The position numbers and the translations under genes are program-made. From contig JARBJD010000027.1 of NCBI GenBank assembly GCA_033064195.1, forward strand, positions 62,001 through 126,000: DNA of 64,000 nt, read 5' to 3'. Shown in pieces: positions 10,660 through 21,385 of the stretch (its first letter is position 1; each line of letters starts with the position of its first letter). Below the pieces are notes generated by a model. That model did not search any database and had not been told where the DNA came from. It worked only from the letters and a program-made list of their open reading frames with translations. The stretch is from Blattamonas nauphoetae. Taxonomy: Eukaryota; Preaxostyla; Oxymonadida.

Positions 10660-13600
10660 ATGGGCGATAATCTGGACCAATCGTTACCTAGGAAACCTCT
10701 ATTCGCGATTGAACTTCAAATTCGTGGTGAGAAGGCAACCCTCTTTGTATGTTTCTCTTATTTTCGTCAGCCTCTCTTCACACTTCAGTTTTTTGAGAAC
10801 GAGGAAGAGGAGGCTGTTTGTCATGCATTCTGCGACAAATATAATTTGCCAAACACTGTGTACTCCCATCTTGTTTCCCAAGTAACCGCAATGCATCAAC
10901 AATTCCTTCAAACAGAAGAAGAAGAAGAATCAGAATGGGAAGAGGAAGATGAGAGCTATGAAGAAGAGGAAGTTGAAGAAGACTCCGAATCTGATGCTCC
11001 TCTTCCTCAAAAGCCGCTCCAACAACCCGACGCTGACGGAGAAATCATCAATCCATTCACGCCACCACCTCCTCCAGTTCCGACAAAATCGTCCCCACAA
11101 ACAAAAAAAACAGAAGCAGAAATTCGGGAGGCAATCGAACGACTGACACGACAAGGAGAAGAAATCAGAGACAAGAGAGAACAAGCAGCGAGAGAAAAAG
11201 AGAAGAATGAAACTCCAAAAACCAAACAGATAACGGAAAAGGAAAAGAAAAAGATTGTAAACAAACTATATGAAGACGCCAAACGACGAAACGAAGAACA
11301 ACGGAAAAAAGAGGAAGAGAAGAGAAGACAGCAAGAAGAAGAAGAAGCGAAATTGGAGAAAGAAGTGAAAAAGAAGTATGGAAAAGCAACTCAACGAAAC
11401 TACGTCCATTATAAGGAGCTTGCAGAACCGAAACATGTTGTGGAAGGAAGGGTGTATGGGGAAACCGACGATCAGCCACCGCATCCCGAATGCACATTCC
11501 GTCCGACTATTCGCAAGAAGAGCCAAAATCTGGCAAGTACTCATCGAACACTTGCTGAAGAAGAAGGACCAGTTACCACGAGACTGTATAAAGACGCGAT
11601 GAAGCGGAAAGAATCACAATCGGCCCTCGAAGAAGATACTCCACAATTCAAAGATTCTTTACGAGGTTCATCACGTGTTGGAGGAAGGACCATTCGAAGT
11701 GCACACTCTTCAGATCGGATGAACGACACCACACACACGTTCGGCACCGCAAACGAACAATCAAAACCATCACCACATTCATCGCCGAAAAAGAAATTTG
11801 AAAATGTCAGAACAACTCACCGTGATTTCTCGCAGGAGTCATTTCCACAGTTGAAGCGAGGGACACTGGAGGCTCAGGAAGTTAGGACACGAAGCGATCA
11901 CACCACGCAAATCTCACAGGAATTAACTGAAAAGATGGAAAAAGAAATCGCCCAACTGAAGTACCTTGAAGGAACCAAGAAAAATCGGAAAGAACGGTTG
12001 GACAACGAGCGCGACGAGAAGGAACAGCCGAAACAAACTTTTCGAAAGCGAATTGTTCTCCCATCAGACGAAGTCTCACCAAAGAAAGTGACATTGGAAC
12101 AAAACAGAATCGACTCTCTCACAGCTCGCCTTTATCGTGAATCTGAAACCATCGAGAAGCGAAGAATGGAGCGAGCGCGGGTTCTTGATCACGAAGCGAA
12201 GGAACAATCGAAAACAGCCCGCCCTGACAAGAAATCACTCAAGATTGTGGAACAGAAGCAACGGAAGCGGATTGACGAAGTGTTTCTTCATTTAATTTCT
12301 GGATTACGAGAGTGGAAAAGTGAGAATGTTGGATCCCCAAATTTACCCGATGATGAAGAAAACCACACCATCCCACAAAAAAATCAAGAAACAGAAGCTA
12401 TTTTGAACGTGACAGAGCTTGGAGTGATCATTTCTCTCTCCCAACCATCCGCCCCGATCCGAAAATGGAAAAACTTGAACAAACCGCATTTCGAAACAAG
12501 CGCACTCTCGCCCACCCTCCCAACTCGCATCGAGGATGCTTCGAGCCCATATTTCACAACTCAGAATCTCTCCACTCCAAAGACAGAGTTGTCTGGGACG
12601 GACAGTTTCGAACCGTTCCCACAACAATCTCCGCTGAGTGGAACAGGCAAAACATCATTTCTTTCGCTTGCATCATTAGATGCTGTTCACAGAATCCGAA
12701 ATTCAATCGCTTTCTCAACAGATTTGGAAAGCACGAAAGATGTTGACGCCAAACTGAATGAAAACGAAGAACCGCCTTTTGGACTCAGTCTTCCCGTGTG
12801 GGAGGGTGTAATCCATCTTGTTGCGTTCATTTTGGAGGAGCAGCTGCGATTTCGTGAAGAAAACGCAGGATCTGCCGAGAACTTACAACCCAACTCCGAA
12901 AACACGAAAAACGACCAAAACGCACCAAACACCATCTCCTCCCCGTCTCCCACCCAACAAACCGATGTTCTCGTCTCTGCGTCTGAATGGCGAAATCTGG
13001 GAAACCATCTCTGCTCGCTCACTCCATCCAATCCACGGCAAGGCCAGTTCGAAGCCAGCCGTGGTCATTCTTTCCTCTCCTCTCATTCTTGGACACCAGA
13101 GGGGAAGTTGGGGAAGTTGAGAGAGGAGACAGCGGCTGTGTGGAACGTGAGTGTTCCTCTGCTGAGAGAGAAGAGGGAAGAGAAGGAATCCGTCCCAGAC
13201 ACCAATTGCTTCAGGCCCACAATCTCCAAAAAGAGTGCGATTCTGGCTGATGAAATGCTGAAAAGAGAGTGGGAGGAGATGAGAAGGATGAACGAAGAGG
13301 AAAACGAGGCAGATGCGACGAAAGACGAGCAGGCCCCGAAAGTTGAACAAACCGCACAATCTCAAAAAACACTCTCTTTTGAGGAGAGACAACTGCTGTA
13401 TGAAAGAATGCGATGGAAGAAGATGGGAGAGCTGGAAAGGGAAGTGGAGAGAGAAAAGAGCGAAGTGTTGAGATTTCGACCACAGTTGGATGAGGAGGGG
13501 AACAAGAAGTGGATGGAGAAGAGAAAAGAGAGATTGAGAGAAGAAGAGAGAAGGAAGATGGAAGAAATGAGAAAGGAAGAAGAGAGAGAGGAAGGGTCGA

Positions 13601-14139
13601 ATGAGACGGGAAGGAAGGAGGGAGAGAGGGAAGAGAGTCAACAGAACGAAGAAGCAATGACAGCAGAGCAAAGTGGGGAGGCAGATGCGAGTGTGAATGA
13701 CGAGAGAGAAGAGGAAGAAAGACAACTTGAAAGTGAGGTGGATGAGTTTGACAAACACGAGAAGAGAAGAAGTGAACCAGAACACACACAACACACGCAA
13801 TCCACTTCTCCAACCACAGCCAAGAACGACTCCCCCAAATCATCAGTTCGGAAGGCCCATTCTCAGAAAACGGTGCATCCAGTCGAGCCGAGACTGCCAA
13901 AAGAAAACATGTCGTATTCTGCATGGTTTGAGATGAGAAGGAAGGAAAATGAAAGCGTTCCAAAGAAAAAGTGACATTTGGAGAGTTATTTTCATAATTT
14001 TCTTTTTTTTGGATCTTTTCAGAAATCACCGAGAGAATTAGATGAACAATATCGTGCCAAACTCGAGCGATCTCACAGTTGTTTTGGCAAAACCAAAATG
14101 ACATTCTTTGACTCTTGGGAGACTTCAAAAACAATATAA
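10660..14139 (+). CDS. coiled-coil protein with TFRP-type repeats, three exons
   Basis: My model is exon 1 10660-10746, intron 10747-10788 (42 nt), exon 2 10789-13956, intron 13957-14022 (66 nt), exon 3 14023-14139, giving 1123 aa. Both introns end in pyrimidine-rich CAG. The first is in frame, so it could be misread as coding (residues VCFSYFRQPLFTLQ). The second donor (GTTCCA) is weak, but exon 3 then reads KSPRELDEQYRAKLERSHSC in frame to a stop. The N-terminus has a small folded-looking segment (IELQIRGEKATLF), followed by acidic runs, long Glu/Lys/Arg coiled coil, and three F-R-P motifs (CTFRPTIRKKSQNL, NCFRPTISKKSAIL, LRFRPQLDEEG). Such motifs next to LYxDAKRR are common in protist cytoskeletal or flagellar coiled-coil proteins. 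Function is inferred as structural. A decayed 3' copy lies at 17319-17766. Confidence 0.8.
10747..10788 (+). other. 42-nt in-frame intron
   Basis: GTATGT donor, pyrimidine-rich body and CTTCAG acceptor. The length is a multiple of three without a stop, so ordinary ORF calling reads through it. Removing it joins GEKATLF directly to FFENEEEEAVCHAFCDKYNL. Confidence 0.65.
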
Positions 14140-14188
14140 GACAAATTTCGAGCGAATTTGAAAAGACTTTTTAAAAACAGAACGTAGA

Positions 14189-16534
14189 TTACCACCTCCC
14201 TGGTGGTTCGGGAAGCTTCAGAACCGATGTGTCTTGAATCTTCCTTTGGTATAAAAATGCTTCTCTCGCTTCGAAATAGCTGCTCGGGTACCTGTTCACT
14301 CGAATAAGGAAAACAACCACTGATCTGGGCCTAATATTTCTCTCTTCGAGAGGTGTCAGCTTCCTCATGTCCAGAAACACGTTGTCAGGAAATCGTTCGT
14401 TTCTGATCCATGTAAAGCGAAGTCGTCGATCAATAATACGCATTACGGACCCAATATACCAACTCTGGCGTGGAGCAGGATAAAAAAACCGAATATAGTA
14501 TCGGAACAGGTTCAGGTTTTTCTGGAGAAGGAACAGCCGTACTCGCTTTTTGAGATAACTCAGGGGCTCGTAGTTGAAGATGTTGGTTGGGTCGTATGTG
14601 CTCCCAAATAGTCTCTGCAAGCCAGCTGCAAGACTCTGTTCCGCGTAGCGGTAGTTTCGCTGGTATGGATTTAAAGACGAAGCCTCAAAATGAATCTCCC
14701 TCCTTCCTGCCTCTTGATTTGGAGGTACAGAGGCTGCTTTTGGTAATTGGCGCCGGGGTTTGGCCTTTGGAAGTGGAGGTAGGCGGGGGAGTGATTTCGC
14801 TTTGCTAACAGGGTGTGGCTTGACCGGATCACACTGGACGATGGTAAAGACTTCCTCAGTGCCATTTTGTCTTTGACTTTGCGGAATAAATGTTCGAAAG
14901 GAGCGAATTGTCGGCATGCGTCGCTCTTTTGCTTTCGCTTTTGGAGGCGACGGAAAGGGCGAGTTTGGATGCTCAGGAATGACCGTAGTCTGCTCAGAGT
15001 CATTTTGTCTTTGGCTTTGCGGAATAAATGTTCGAAAGGTGTGGATTTTCGGCATGGGTGGCACGGCTGATTTCGCTTTTGGAGGCGACGGAAACGGCGA
15101 GTCTGGATGCTCAAAAATGACTGTACTTGGTAGTGGTGGTCGAAAAGGGCTTGAGTTCTTCGCTTTTGAGCGATGTGGAGGTGTGTGTGGCACGACCGCT
15201 TTTGGGTTTGGAGGCGACGGAGACGGCAACTTCTGATGCTCAGGAATGACCGTAGCCAGTATTAGAGGTTGAAGAGAGCTTGTGTTCTTCGATTTCGAGC
15301 GATTAGGCGGTTTGGGTGGCTTGGGACGATAATTGAAAAAGGATTTGGGTTGAGGCGGAGGGGAAGGGTGTGGAGACATCGCGGGCGGTGGAATCGGACC
15401 GCGATCAATCGAGTTAGAAGAAAGAAGACGGAGAGGGGCCGTGAGGTCCAACTTATGTGCCGGTGTTGGGAGGAGACCATCCTGCGATTCGGAATCGATG
15501 ATGCTGGGTGGAACAAGCGATGGACGAGGAATATTTGCAAATTGTGCACGAAGATCGGTCAGAAGTGGCAGGAGCGGTGCTTGTCCTGGGAGTGTTTCCT
15601 CCAATGGCAGGGAAGGAGGATCAATCCTGATTGTTGGTGGAGTTGGGAATAGACTGCTGAAGGTGTCCATGGTCAGTAAGGACAAGTTAAAACTTGCCAC
15701 AGAATGTGTGTAGCTGTGCGATGGAGTCCCAAATGCTAGTGGTAGAGAATCGATCGTTTCAGTGTCTCTATCTGTCGGATAGTGGGGATACGGCTCCTCA
15801 GTCGGGGTTAACGGGAGACGAGGAGGAGTGATGTGATCGCCGTTGTCGAAAAAATCGTCATCTTGATCTCGAGTTGGGGTGATGTGATCTGTGACCGTGA
15901 CGTTTGACTCGGCGCGTTCAGGCGTGTTGAGCGAGGTTCGGAAGGAGTTCTCAAAAGCAACACGAGAGATGGGAGAATCAGTGCCATATAGAGCGGATGT
16001 CCCGACAGGCATTGATTGTGTTGACTTTTTGGACGAGTCTGTGGATGGCGGACTCGTGGAGGGGAACGAAGGCGGGGTACGGACTGGGCTGCCTTCCTCT
16101 CGCTTTTGGGATGGGCTATTGAAAAATAACAGCGGCGCCTGAGGTGTATTTAGTCCTAATGGTGTTGAAACATCCTCACCAGTCAATGAAGATAACGGAA
16201 TGTTGGGCGGTTTAAAAGAATGGTGGATGGACAAAGGTCGATCCGTATCCGCTGTAGGGAAAGAAGAGTAAGGCGATGTTGAAGGGTATTTAACAGGATG
16301 AGGTGCGGATGAAGAGTGTGCAGGATCTCCATCAGAACGAGGGGGAGGGGTGGATCGTCGAGTCAAAGAAGTGCAGACATCATCTATTGGGACAAACTGA
16401 TGGAGCGAAGCTTCGTCAAAGGTAGAATCGTGACTTGGACTAAATGATGATCGATCGGTATCAACATCATCGGAAGAGTCGAAGCTCTTACTTGATGGAG
16501 GTGAATCGATAATACCACTGTCTGAACACTCCAT
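14189..16534 (-). CDS. proline-rich protein with PPKAK repeats and an unknown C-terminal domain (copy 1)
   Basis: A single open frame of 781 aa from the ATG at 16534. The N-terminal ~390 residues are low-complexity Ser/Pro/Thr. A middle part (about 395-590) carries units containing EHPNSPFPSPPKAK and FRTFIPQSQRQN, at least twice in good form and again more loosely. The C-terminal ~165 residues are globular and conserved with the copy at 17813-19441 (motifs NVFLDM.LTPLEE and SYFEAREAF). I do not recognise that domain. The proline-rich part may bind SH3 or WW-type partners, which is inference. The gene converges on the coiled-coil gene (49 bp between stops) and diverges from a truncated LCAT start at 16662 across 127 bp. 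Confidence 0.8.
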   Translation of the reverse strand: MECSDSGIIDSPPSSKSFDSSDDVDTDRSSFSPSHDSTFDEASLHQFVPIDDVCTSLTRRSTPPPRSDGDPAHSSSAPHPVKYPSTSPYSSFPTADTDRPLSIHHSFKPPNIPLSSLTGEDVSTPLGLNTPQAPLLFFNSPSQKREEGSPVRTPPSFPSTSPPSTDSSKKSTQSMPVGTSALYGTDSPISRVAFENSFRTSLNTPERAESNVTVTDHITPTRDQDDDFFDNGDHITPPRLPLTPTEEPYPHYPTDRDTETIDSLPLAFGTPSHSYTHSVASFNLSLLTMDTFSSLFPTPPTIRIDPPSLPLEETLPGQAPLLPLLTDLRAQFANIPRPSLVPPSIIDSESQDGLLPTPAHKLDLTAPLRLLSSNSIDRGPIPPPAMSPHPSPPPQPKSFFNYRPKPPKPPNRSKSKNTSSLQPLILATVIPEHQKLPSPSPPNPKAVVPHTPPHRSKAKNSSPFRPPLPSTVIFEHPDSPFPSPPKAKSAVPPMPKIHTFRTFIPQSQRQNDSEQTTVIPEHPNSPFPSPPKAKAKERRMPTIRSFRTFIPQSQRQNGTEEVFTIVQCDPVKPHPVSKAKSLPRLPPLPKAKPRRQLPKAASVPPNQEAGRREIHFEASSLNPYQRNYRYAEQSLAAGLQRLFGSTYDPTNIFNYEPLSYLKKRVRLFLLQKNLNLFRYYIRFFYPAPRQSWYIGSVMRIIDRRLRFTWIRNERFPDNVFLDMRKLTPLEERNIRPRSVVVFLIRVNRYPSSYFEAREAFLYQRKIQDTSVLKLPEPPGRW

Positions 16535-16661
16535 GGGGGCCTGTCGATCCTATTTCCGGACAAAGGAACGAGTGACTCGAGATCAAACCGTAATCCGTTC
16601 GAAAAGAAGTGGATCAAAGGGCGGATCATCTCTCGTCAATTATTGCTTTTGCCTATTAGGA
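16535..16661. promoter_or_regulatory. shared divergent promoter, copy 1
   Basis: This 127-bp gap lies between divergent starts and is strongly conserved with 19442-19568, also 127 bp. Shared words include CGAGTGACTCGAGATCAAAC and TCAAAGGGCGGATCATCTCT. Equal length and conservation suggest a bidirectional promoter for the proline-rich and LCAT-like genes. No specific factor site is assigned. Confidence 0.5.
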
Positions 16662-16826
16662 ATGCTGAGCAACTTGTTTCTGTTCTTTCTCTGTGTTTTT
16701 GAAACGCATGCAGTCCGGCGCTATAATTTGGATGAGCTGACCCATCTGGACGAAGAAAACGACATGGTGGAACTCCCCCTCACATACACAAAAAATGCAT
16801 CTCCAGATCGCCAAGCGTGCTCGTAA
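16662..16826 (+). pseudogene. truncated LCAT-like gene start
   Basis: Begins with the same start as the intact gene at 19569 (MLSNLFLFFLCVFETHA, then DEENDMVELPLTYT). Homology stops after about 46 codons, near 16795, and the frame ends at 16826. All catalytic parts are absent. It marks the 3' edge of the first copy of the duplicated block. Confidence 0.8.
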
Positions 16827-17318
16827 AATGGTTAGGAAACACTGAAGAGTTTTTAAGGAGACTGTGACAAATGGATGCGAACTGTCGAGATGTAGTTCAG
16901 ATTGCTGAAATGTCTCTGAGGATATGGGCGGAGAGAAGAGTTAGAAAGAACGGGATGTCATGTTGGTAATCAGAGAAAGCGTGAGGATGGTAAGGGAAGT
17001 CATATTGAGGAGAGAGAACCGTATCAAAGAGACTTGTTATGATCAAATGAAAAATGAGTATTTAAGAATGAAAATTGAAAATTGATGGAAAAATGGACAA
17101 TGATTGAAGAAAATCATAATGGAAAAGGTGAACGATGCGAAGAAACGGAGATTGAAATTAGGCAAAAAAGTGAAAACGAAAGGTGGAATGAATGGAGATC
17201 ATCAAACCTTGACAGTCAATGAGAGGCCGTTTATGATCTCTGTAAACGATTTAGGAGCTTGCTTAGAAAGAACAAGACGATGATTAGATCTTGGAGAATC
17301 GGTCGAAAAAACACAAAA
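16827..17318. other. AT-rich spacer between duplicated blocks
   Basis: No gene. AT-rich sequence with stops in all frames, lying between the LCAT relic and the coiled-coil gene relic. Confidence 0.45.
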
Positions 17319-17766
17319 GTCTCCGCTGAGTGGAACAGGCAAAACATCATTTCTTTCGCTTGCGTCATTAGATGTTGTTCACAGGATCCGAAATTCAATC
17401 ACTTTCTCGATGGAATCGGAAAGCCCGAAAGATGTTGATGCCAAACTGATTGAAATCGAAGAACCGCCTTTTGGACTCAGTCTTCCCGTGTGGGAGGGTG
17501 TGATCCATCATGTTGCGTTCATTTTGGAGGAGAAGCTGCGATCTCGTGGTTTGAGATGAGAAGGAAGGAGACTGAAAGTGTTTTGAAGAAAAAGTGACAT
17601 TTGGAGAGTTATTTTCATATTTTTCTTTTTTTTGGATCTTTTCAGAAATCACCGAGAGAATTAGATGAACAATATCGTGCCAAACTCGAGCGATCTCACA
17701 GTTGTTTTGGCAAAACCAAAATGACATTCTTTGACTCTTGGGAGACTTCAAAACCAATGTAACACA
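17319..17766 (+). pseudogene. decayed 3' piece of the coiled-coil gene
   Basis: 17319-17550 matches 12631-12853 of the coiled-coil gene. It then jumps to sequence matching 13928-14139, so about 1.07 kb between them is deleted. The last intron and final exon are retained, with a stop shortly after the GKTKMTFFDSWETSK segment. No 5' part is present. It is a by-product of the block duplication and lies in the same convergent position beside the second proline-rich gene. Confidence 0.8.
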
Positions 17767-17812
17767 AATTTCAAGAAATATTCCAAAATTAACTTTCATC
17801 TTGATGACATGT

Positions 17813-19441
17813 TTAAATCAAACGAATTGATATGTCCTGAATCTTCCCTTCGTAGACAAATGCTTGTTTCGCTTCGAAATAGCTGGTCGGGTGCCTGTTC
17901 ACTCGAATGGCGAAAATAACCAGTGTTTTGGGCCTGAGATTGAACTCTTCGATCGGTGTCAGTGTCGACATGTCCAGAAACACGTTGTCAGGAAACTTTC
18001 TGTGTTTGATCCATGTAACGCGATGTTGTCGATCAATAATGTGCATGACGGTCCCAATGAACCATACCTGGTGCACTTCAGGATAAAGATACGGAATGTA
18101 GTGCTCGAGCAGGTTTAGATTCTTCCGGAGAAGGAACTCCTGTACCTCCGTTTTGAGAAAACTCAGAGGTTCATAGAGGAAGATGTCGTGTGGATCGTAC
18201 GTGCCCTCATTTAGTCTCCGCAAGGCATCTACAAGACTCTGGTCCACGTTGTGGAAGCGAGGCTGGGAGACGATGGATGGATAAGCATAAATCATCAACC
18301 TTTTTCCCGCATATCGAGTTGGAGGTCCAGAGGCTGCTTGCAGTGGTTGGGGCTGAGGTTTGACCTTTGGACTTGGAGGCGGGTGGCGGAGTGACTCCGC
18401 TTTGCCAAATGCGAGTGGTTTGGCCGAATCATCCTGGATGATGGTAAATAATCCCGTAGATTGATTCTGTCTTTGGTTTTGCGGAACAAATGTTCTAAAG
18501 ACGTAGACTTTTGGCAGGGGCGGCCCTTTTGGTTTCTTTTTTGGAGGTGACGGAAAGGGCGAGTTTGGATGCTCAGGAATGACCGTAGCCTGCTCAGAGC
18601 TATTTTGTCGTTGGCTTTGCGGAACAAATGTTCGGAAGGCGTGAATTTTCGGCTTGGGTGGCACAACTGCTTTTGGCTTGGGCGGCACGACTGCTTTTGG
18701 GTTTGGAGGCAATGGAGACGGCAAGTTCGGATGCTCAAGGATGACTTTCACCAGTGTTGAAGGTTGATGAGAGGATTTATTATTCGCTTTCGAGCGATGT
18801 GGAGGTTTGCGTGGCTTGGGAAGAGGACGGACTAAGGATTTGGGTTGAGGCGGAGGGGAAGGGTGTGGAGACATCGCGGGCGGTGGAATCGGACCGCGAT
18901 CAATCGAGTTAGAAGAAAGAAGACGGAGAGGGGCCGTGAGGTCCAACTTATGTGCCGGTGTTGGGAGGAGACCATTCTGCGATTCGTAATCGATGATGCT
19001 GGGTGGAACAAGCGATGGACGAGGGAGCTTTGCAAAGTGGGCATGCAAATCTGTCGCGACGGTCATTGATTGTGTTGACTTTTTGGACGAGTCTGTGGAT
19101 GGCGGACTCGTGGAGGGGAACGAAGGCGGGGTACGGACTGGGCTGCATTCCTCTCGCTTTTGGGATGGGCTATTGAAAAACAACAGCGGCGCCTGAGGTG
19201 TATTTAGTCCTAATGGTGAGTGTGCAGGATCTCCATCAGAAAGAAGGGGAGGGGTGGATCTTCGAGTTAAACTCCCTCCAATTCCGCCTGCTATTGGGCT
19301 AAATTGAGGGAGTGATGCTTCGTCAAGTGTAGTATCGTGACATAGGCTTGATGATGATCGATCGGGATCGTCGTCACCAGAAGAGTCGTAGCGCTCGCTT
19401 GATGGAGGTGAGTCGATAATACCAGTGTCTGAACACTCCAT
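17813..19441 (-). CDS. proline-rich protein with PPKAK repeats and an unknown C-terminal domain (copy 2)
   Basis: Paralogue of the protein at 14189-16534: 542 aa, start ATG at 19441. The ends align closely, but about 200 residues of the N-terminal low-complexity part are missing relative to copy 1. The middle keeps two good repeat units (EHPNSPFPSPPKKK, FRTFVPQNQRQN, FRTFVPQSQRQN), with local expansion of KAVVPPKP. The C-terminal domain is intact (NVFLDMSTLTPIEE, SYFEAKQAFVYEGKIQD), but the tail after it is shorter (ends ISIRLI). It shares a divergent 127-bp promoter with the LCAT-like gene. Family and function are unknown. Confidence 0.8.
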   Translation of the reverse strand: MECSDTGIIDSPPSSERYDSSGDDDPDRSSSSLCHDTTLDEASLPQFSPIAGGIGGSLTRRSTPPLLSDGDPAHSPLGLNTPQAPLLFFNSPSQKREECSPVRTPPSFPSTSPPSTDSSKKSTQSMTVATDLHAHFAKLPRPSLVPPSIIDYESQNGLLPTPAHKLDLTAPLRLLSSNSIDRGPIPPPAMSPHPSPPPQPKSLVRPLPKPRKPPHRSKANNKSSHQPSTLVKVILEHPNLPSPLPPNPKAVVPPKPKAVVPPKPKIHAFRTFVPQSQRQNSSEQATVIPEHPNSPFPSPPKKKPKGPPLPKVYVFRTFVPQNQRQNQSTGLFTIIQDDSAKPLAFGKAESLRHPPPSPKVKPQPQPLQAASGPPTRYAGKRLMIYAYPSIVSQPRFHNVDQSLVDALRRLNEGTYDPHDIFLYEPLSFLKTEVQEFLLRKNLNLLEHYIPYLYPEVHQVWFIGTVMHIIDRQHRVTWIKHRKFPDNVFLDMSTLTPIEEFNLRPKTLVIFAIRVNRHPTSYFEAKQAFVYEGKIQDISIRLI

Positions 19442-19568
19442 GGGGGCGTGTCGAACCGATGTGTGTATAAATGAACGAGTGACTCGAGATCAAACCGTAA
19501 ACCGTTCGAAATGAAGGGGATCAAAGGGCGGATCATCTCTCGCCAAATTTAGCTTTTGCCTATTAGGA
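19442..19568. promoter_or_regulatory. shared divergent promoter, copy 2
   Basis: Counterpart of 16535-16661 with the same length and conserved blocks, here between the second proline-rich gene and the intact LCAT-like gene. Confidence 0.5.
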
Positions 19569-21385
19569 ATGCTGAGCAACCTATTTCTGTTATTTCTCTG
19601 TGTTTTTGAAACGCACGCATTCCGGCACTACGAATTGGACGAACTAACCGATGTGGACGAGGAAAACGACATGGTGGAACTCCCCCTCACATACACCCAG
19701 AAAGCCAATCGTGACCCAGTTGTTCTTATTCCTGGACTTGCAGGCTCCCAACTTGAGTCGAGACAAACGAACGAGACAAAATGGGAACGGATGTGGGTCA
19801 AAGTGAGACGAGTTGTGTCAGATTTCGACCAGTTCAAGAAGGACTTCGTCCCAATCTACGACCCAGTCACCAACACTTACTCCAACCGCGATGGTCTGAT
19901 TGTCAGGCCTCGTAACTATGGTGGAGTGAAGGTATATTCGAGCCATCATTTCTTTCCTCTCTTCCTTTCCAAATGATTTTCTGACGCATTCTGTCCGTTT
20001 CTCCCATATCTTTCATCAACTTGTTCTTTCTTCACTCTCATTTGTCTTACTTTCCGCAGGGAATTGCTTATATGGACGACACCCTGTCGTGGTTCACTGG
20101 AACCTACCAGCCTCTCATCAAAGCCCTGCAGGAGGTTGGATACAAAGTGAAGAAGGACTTGTGGGGTGTTCCTGTATGCTTCTTCTCATTCCTCTCCTTA
20201 TTTCCCGTTCATTCCATCCAATGACCACACTACACTTTTTCTTGCCCCGAACATCATCTTTATCCTATCTTCATCCTTCTTCATCCTTATCTTCTCTTCT
20301 CTTCTCCTTCTCGTCCTATCATCCTCGTTTAGTGGGATTTCCGTCTGGACACGGCCGATCAACTCGCCACCAACGGAGAGTTCGCGAAGCTGAAATGGTT
20401 GCTGGAAGAGAGCTATCGAATCAACCAAAAACCAGCAGTGGTGCTCACACACTCCTGCGGTCTGCCCAATCTCTCCATTTTGCTCCCTTCTTTCTGATCC
20501 TTCCCACACTCTCCATTTTCCTCAATCCCGCCTTCATTCTCCTTCCCCATCCTTCTCTCATCTTCCCCTCCCTCCCTTCCCTCTCCAGGCTGCCCTCTCT
20601 TCCACATCTTCCTCACCACCTTCGTCACCCCAGAATGGAAATCCAAACACGTGAAAGGCTTCATTCCCTGCAACGGCCCCTTCGGAGGCTCGATGGAAGC
20701 GTTCCAACATCTCTCCACAGTCCACTCATGGGTTGTTCCATTCACAGGAAAAGTGTTCAACCAGATCACACAATCCCTCGCGTGCCTGTATTGGATGCTG
20801 CCAAACGAGAATGCGTACGGAAAGGATGGACTGCTCGCGGAATTCAATGTTTGGTGACGTGAGATTCTGAAATTGGGGTGATTCTCTCCATTTCTCGTTT
20901 TTTCTGAAATATCACACTTGATTCTCGATTTCGTCCATTTCCCCTCATTCTCTCTCTCATCCTCTCCTTCCCCTCTCTCCCAGAAAACAGGCACGCAAAT
21001 CCGCATGTCCAACATGAACGACACCTGGACAACGACAGGCCGAAGTTGGATGTCGATTGCTGCCTACCATTCCCTCAAAGTGATGAACAAGCCACAGGAG
21101 CACCCAGGCGTCCCCACACACGTCTTCTTCTCGCACGGAAAGAAGACCACAACTTCCATCGTCATCAAGGAAGAGAAGGAGAAGTGGTGGAAGGAAGAAG
21201 CGGAGGGTGTCATCGGTGACGGCGATGGGACTGTTCCACTGGCGTCCTTGCTTGTTCCTCTGAAATGGAAGAACGAGAACAACCACCCGTTGGAGTTCCA
21301 CGAGTTTGAGGATATTTCTCATGGGCAGATCCTCAAGGATAAGAAATCCGTGGCGAAGATCATCTCAATTGTGGCTCAGAACTGA
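19569..21385 (+). CDS. LCAT-like acyltransferase/phospholipase, five exons
   Basis: Exons 19569-19931, 20060-20173, 20333-20459, 20589-20848 and 20984-21385 join in frame to 421 aa, normal for the lecithin:cholesterol acyltransferase/PLA2G15 family. Introns are 128-159 nt with pyrimidine-rich acceptors. Donors are GTATAT, GTATGC, GTCTGC and GTTTGG. A signal peptide starts the protein (MLSNLFLLFLCVFETHA). Family marks are PVVLIPGLAGSQLE near the oxyanion region, the nucleophile Ser in LTHSCGCP (spanning intron 3; the usual small residue before His is Thr here), the acidic site in GDGDGTVPLASL, and the His in EDISHGQIL. It probably acts on phospholipid acyl chains in a secretory or lysosome-like compartment. 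Substrate preference cannot be told. A truncated copy lies at 16662. Confidence 0.88.

Noticed and set aside
12883-14134. Two long minus-strand frames of about 305 codons opposite the coiled-coil gene
   Set aside because: They are Phe/Leu/Ser-rich antisense readings of Glu/Lys/Arg codons, and the plus strand has the real domain motifs and introns.
20089-20862. 257-codon plus-strand frame across LCAT introns
   Set aside because: It reads through introns 2 and 3 in the wrong frame. The five-exon model gives the catalytic motifs.
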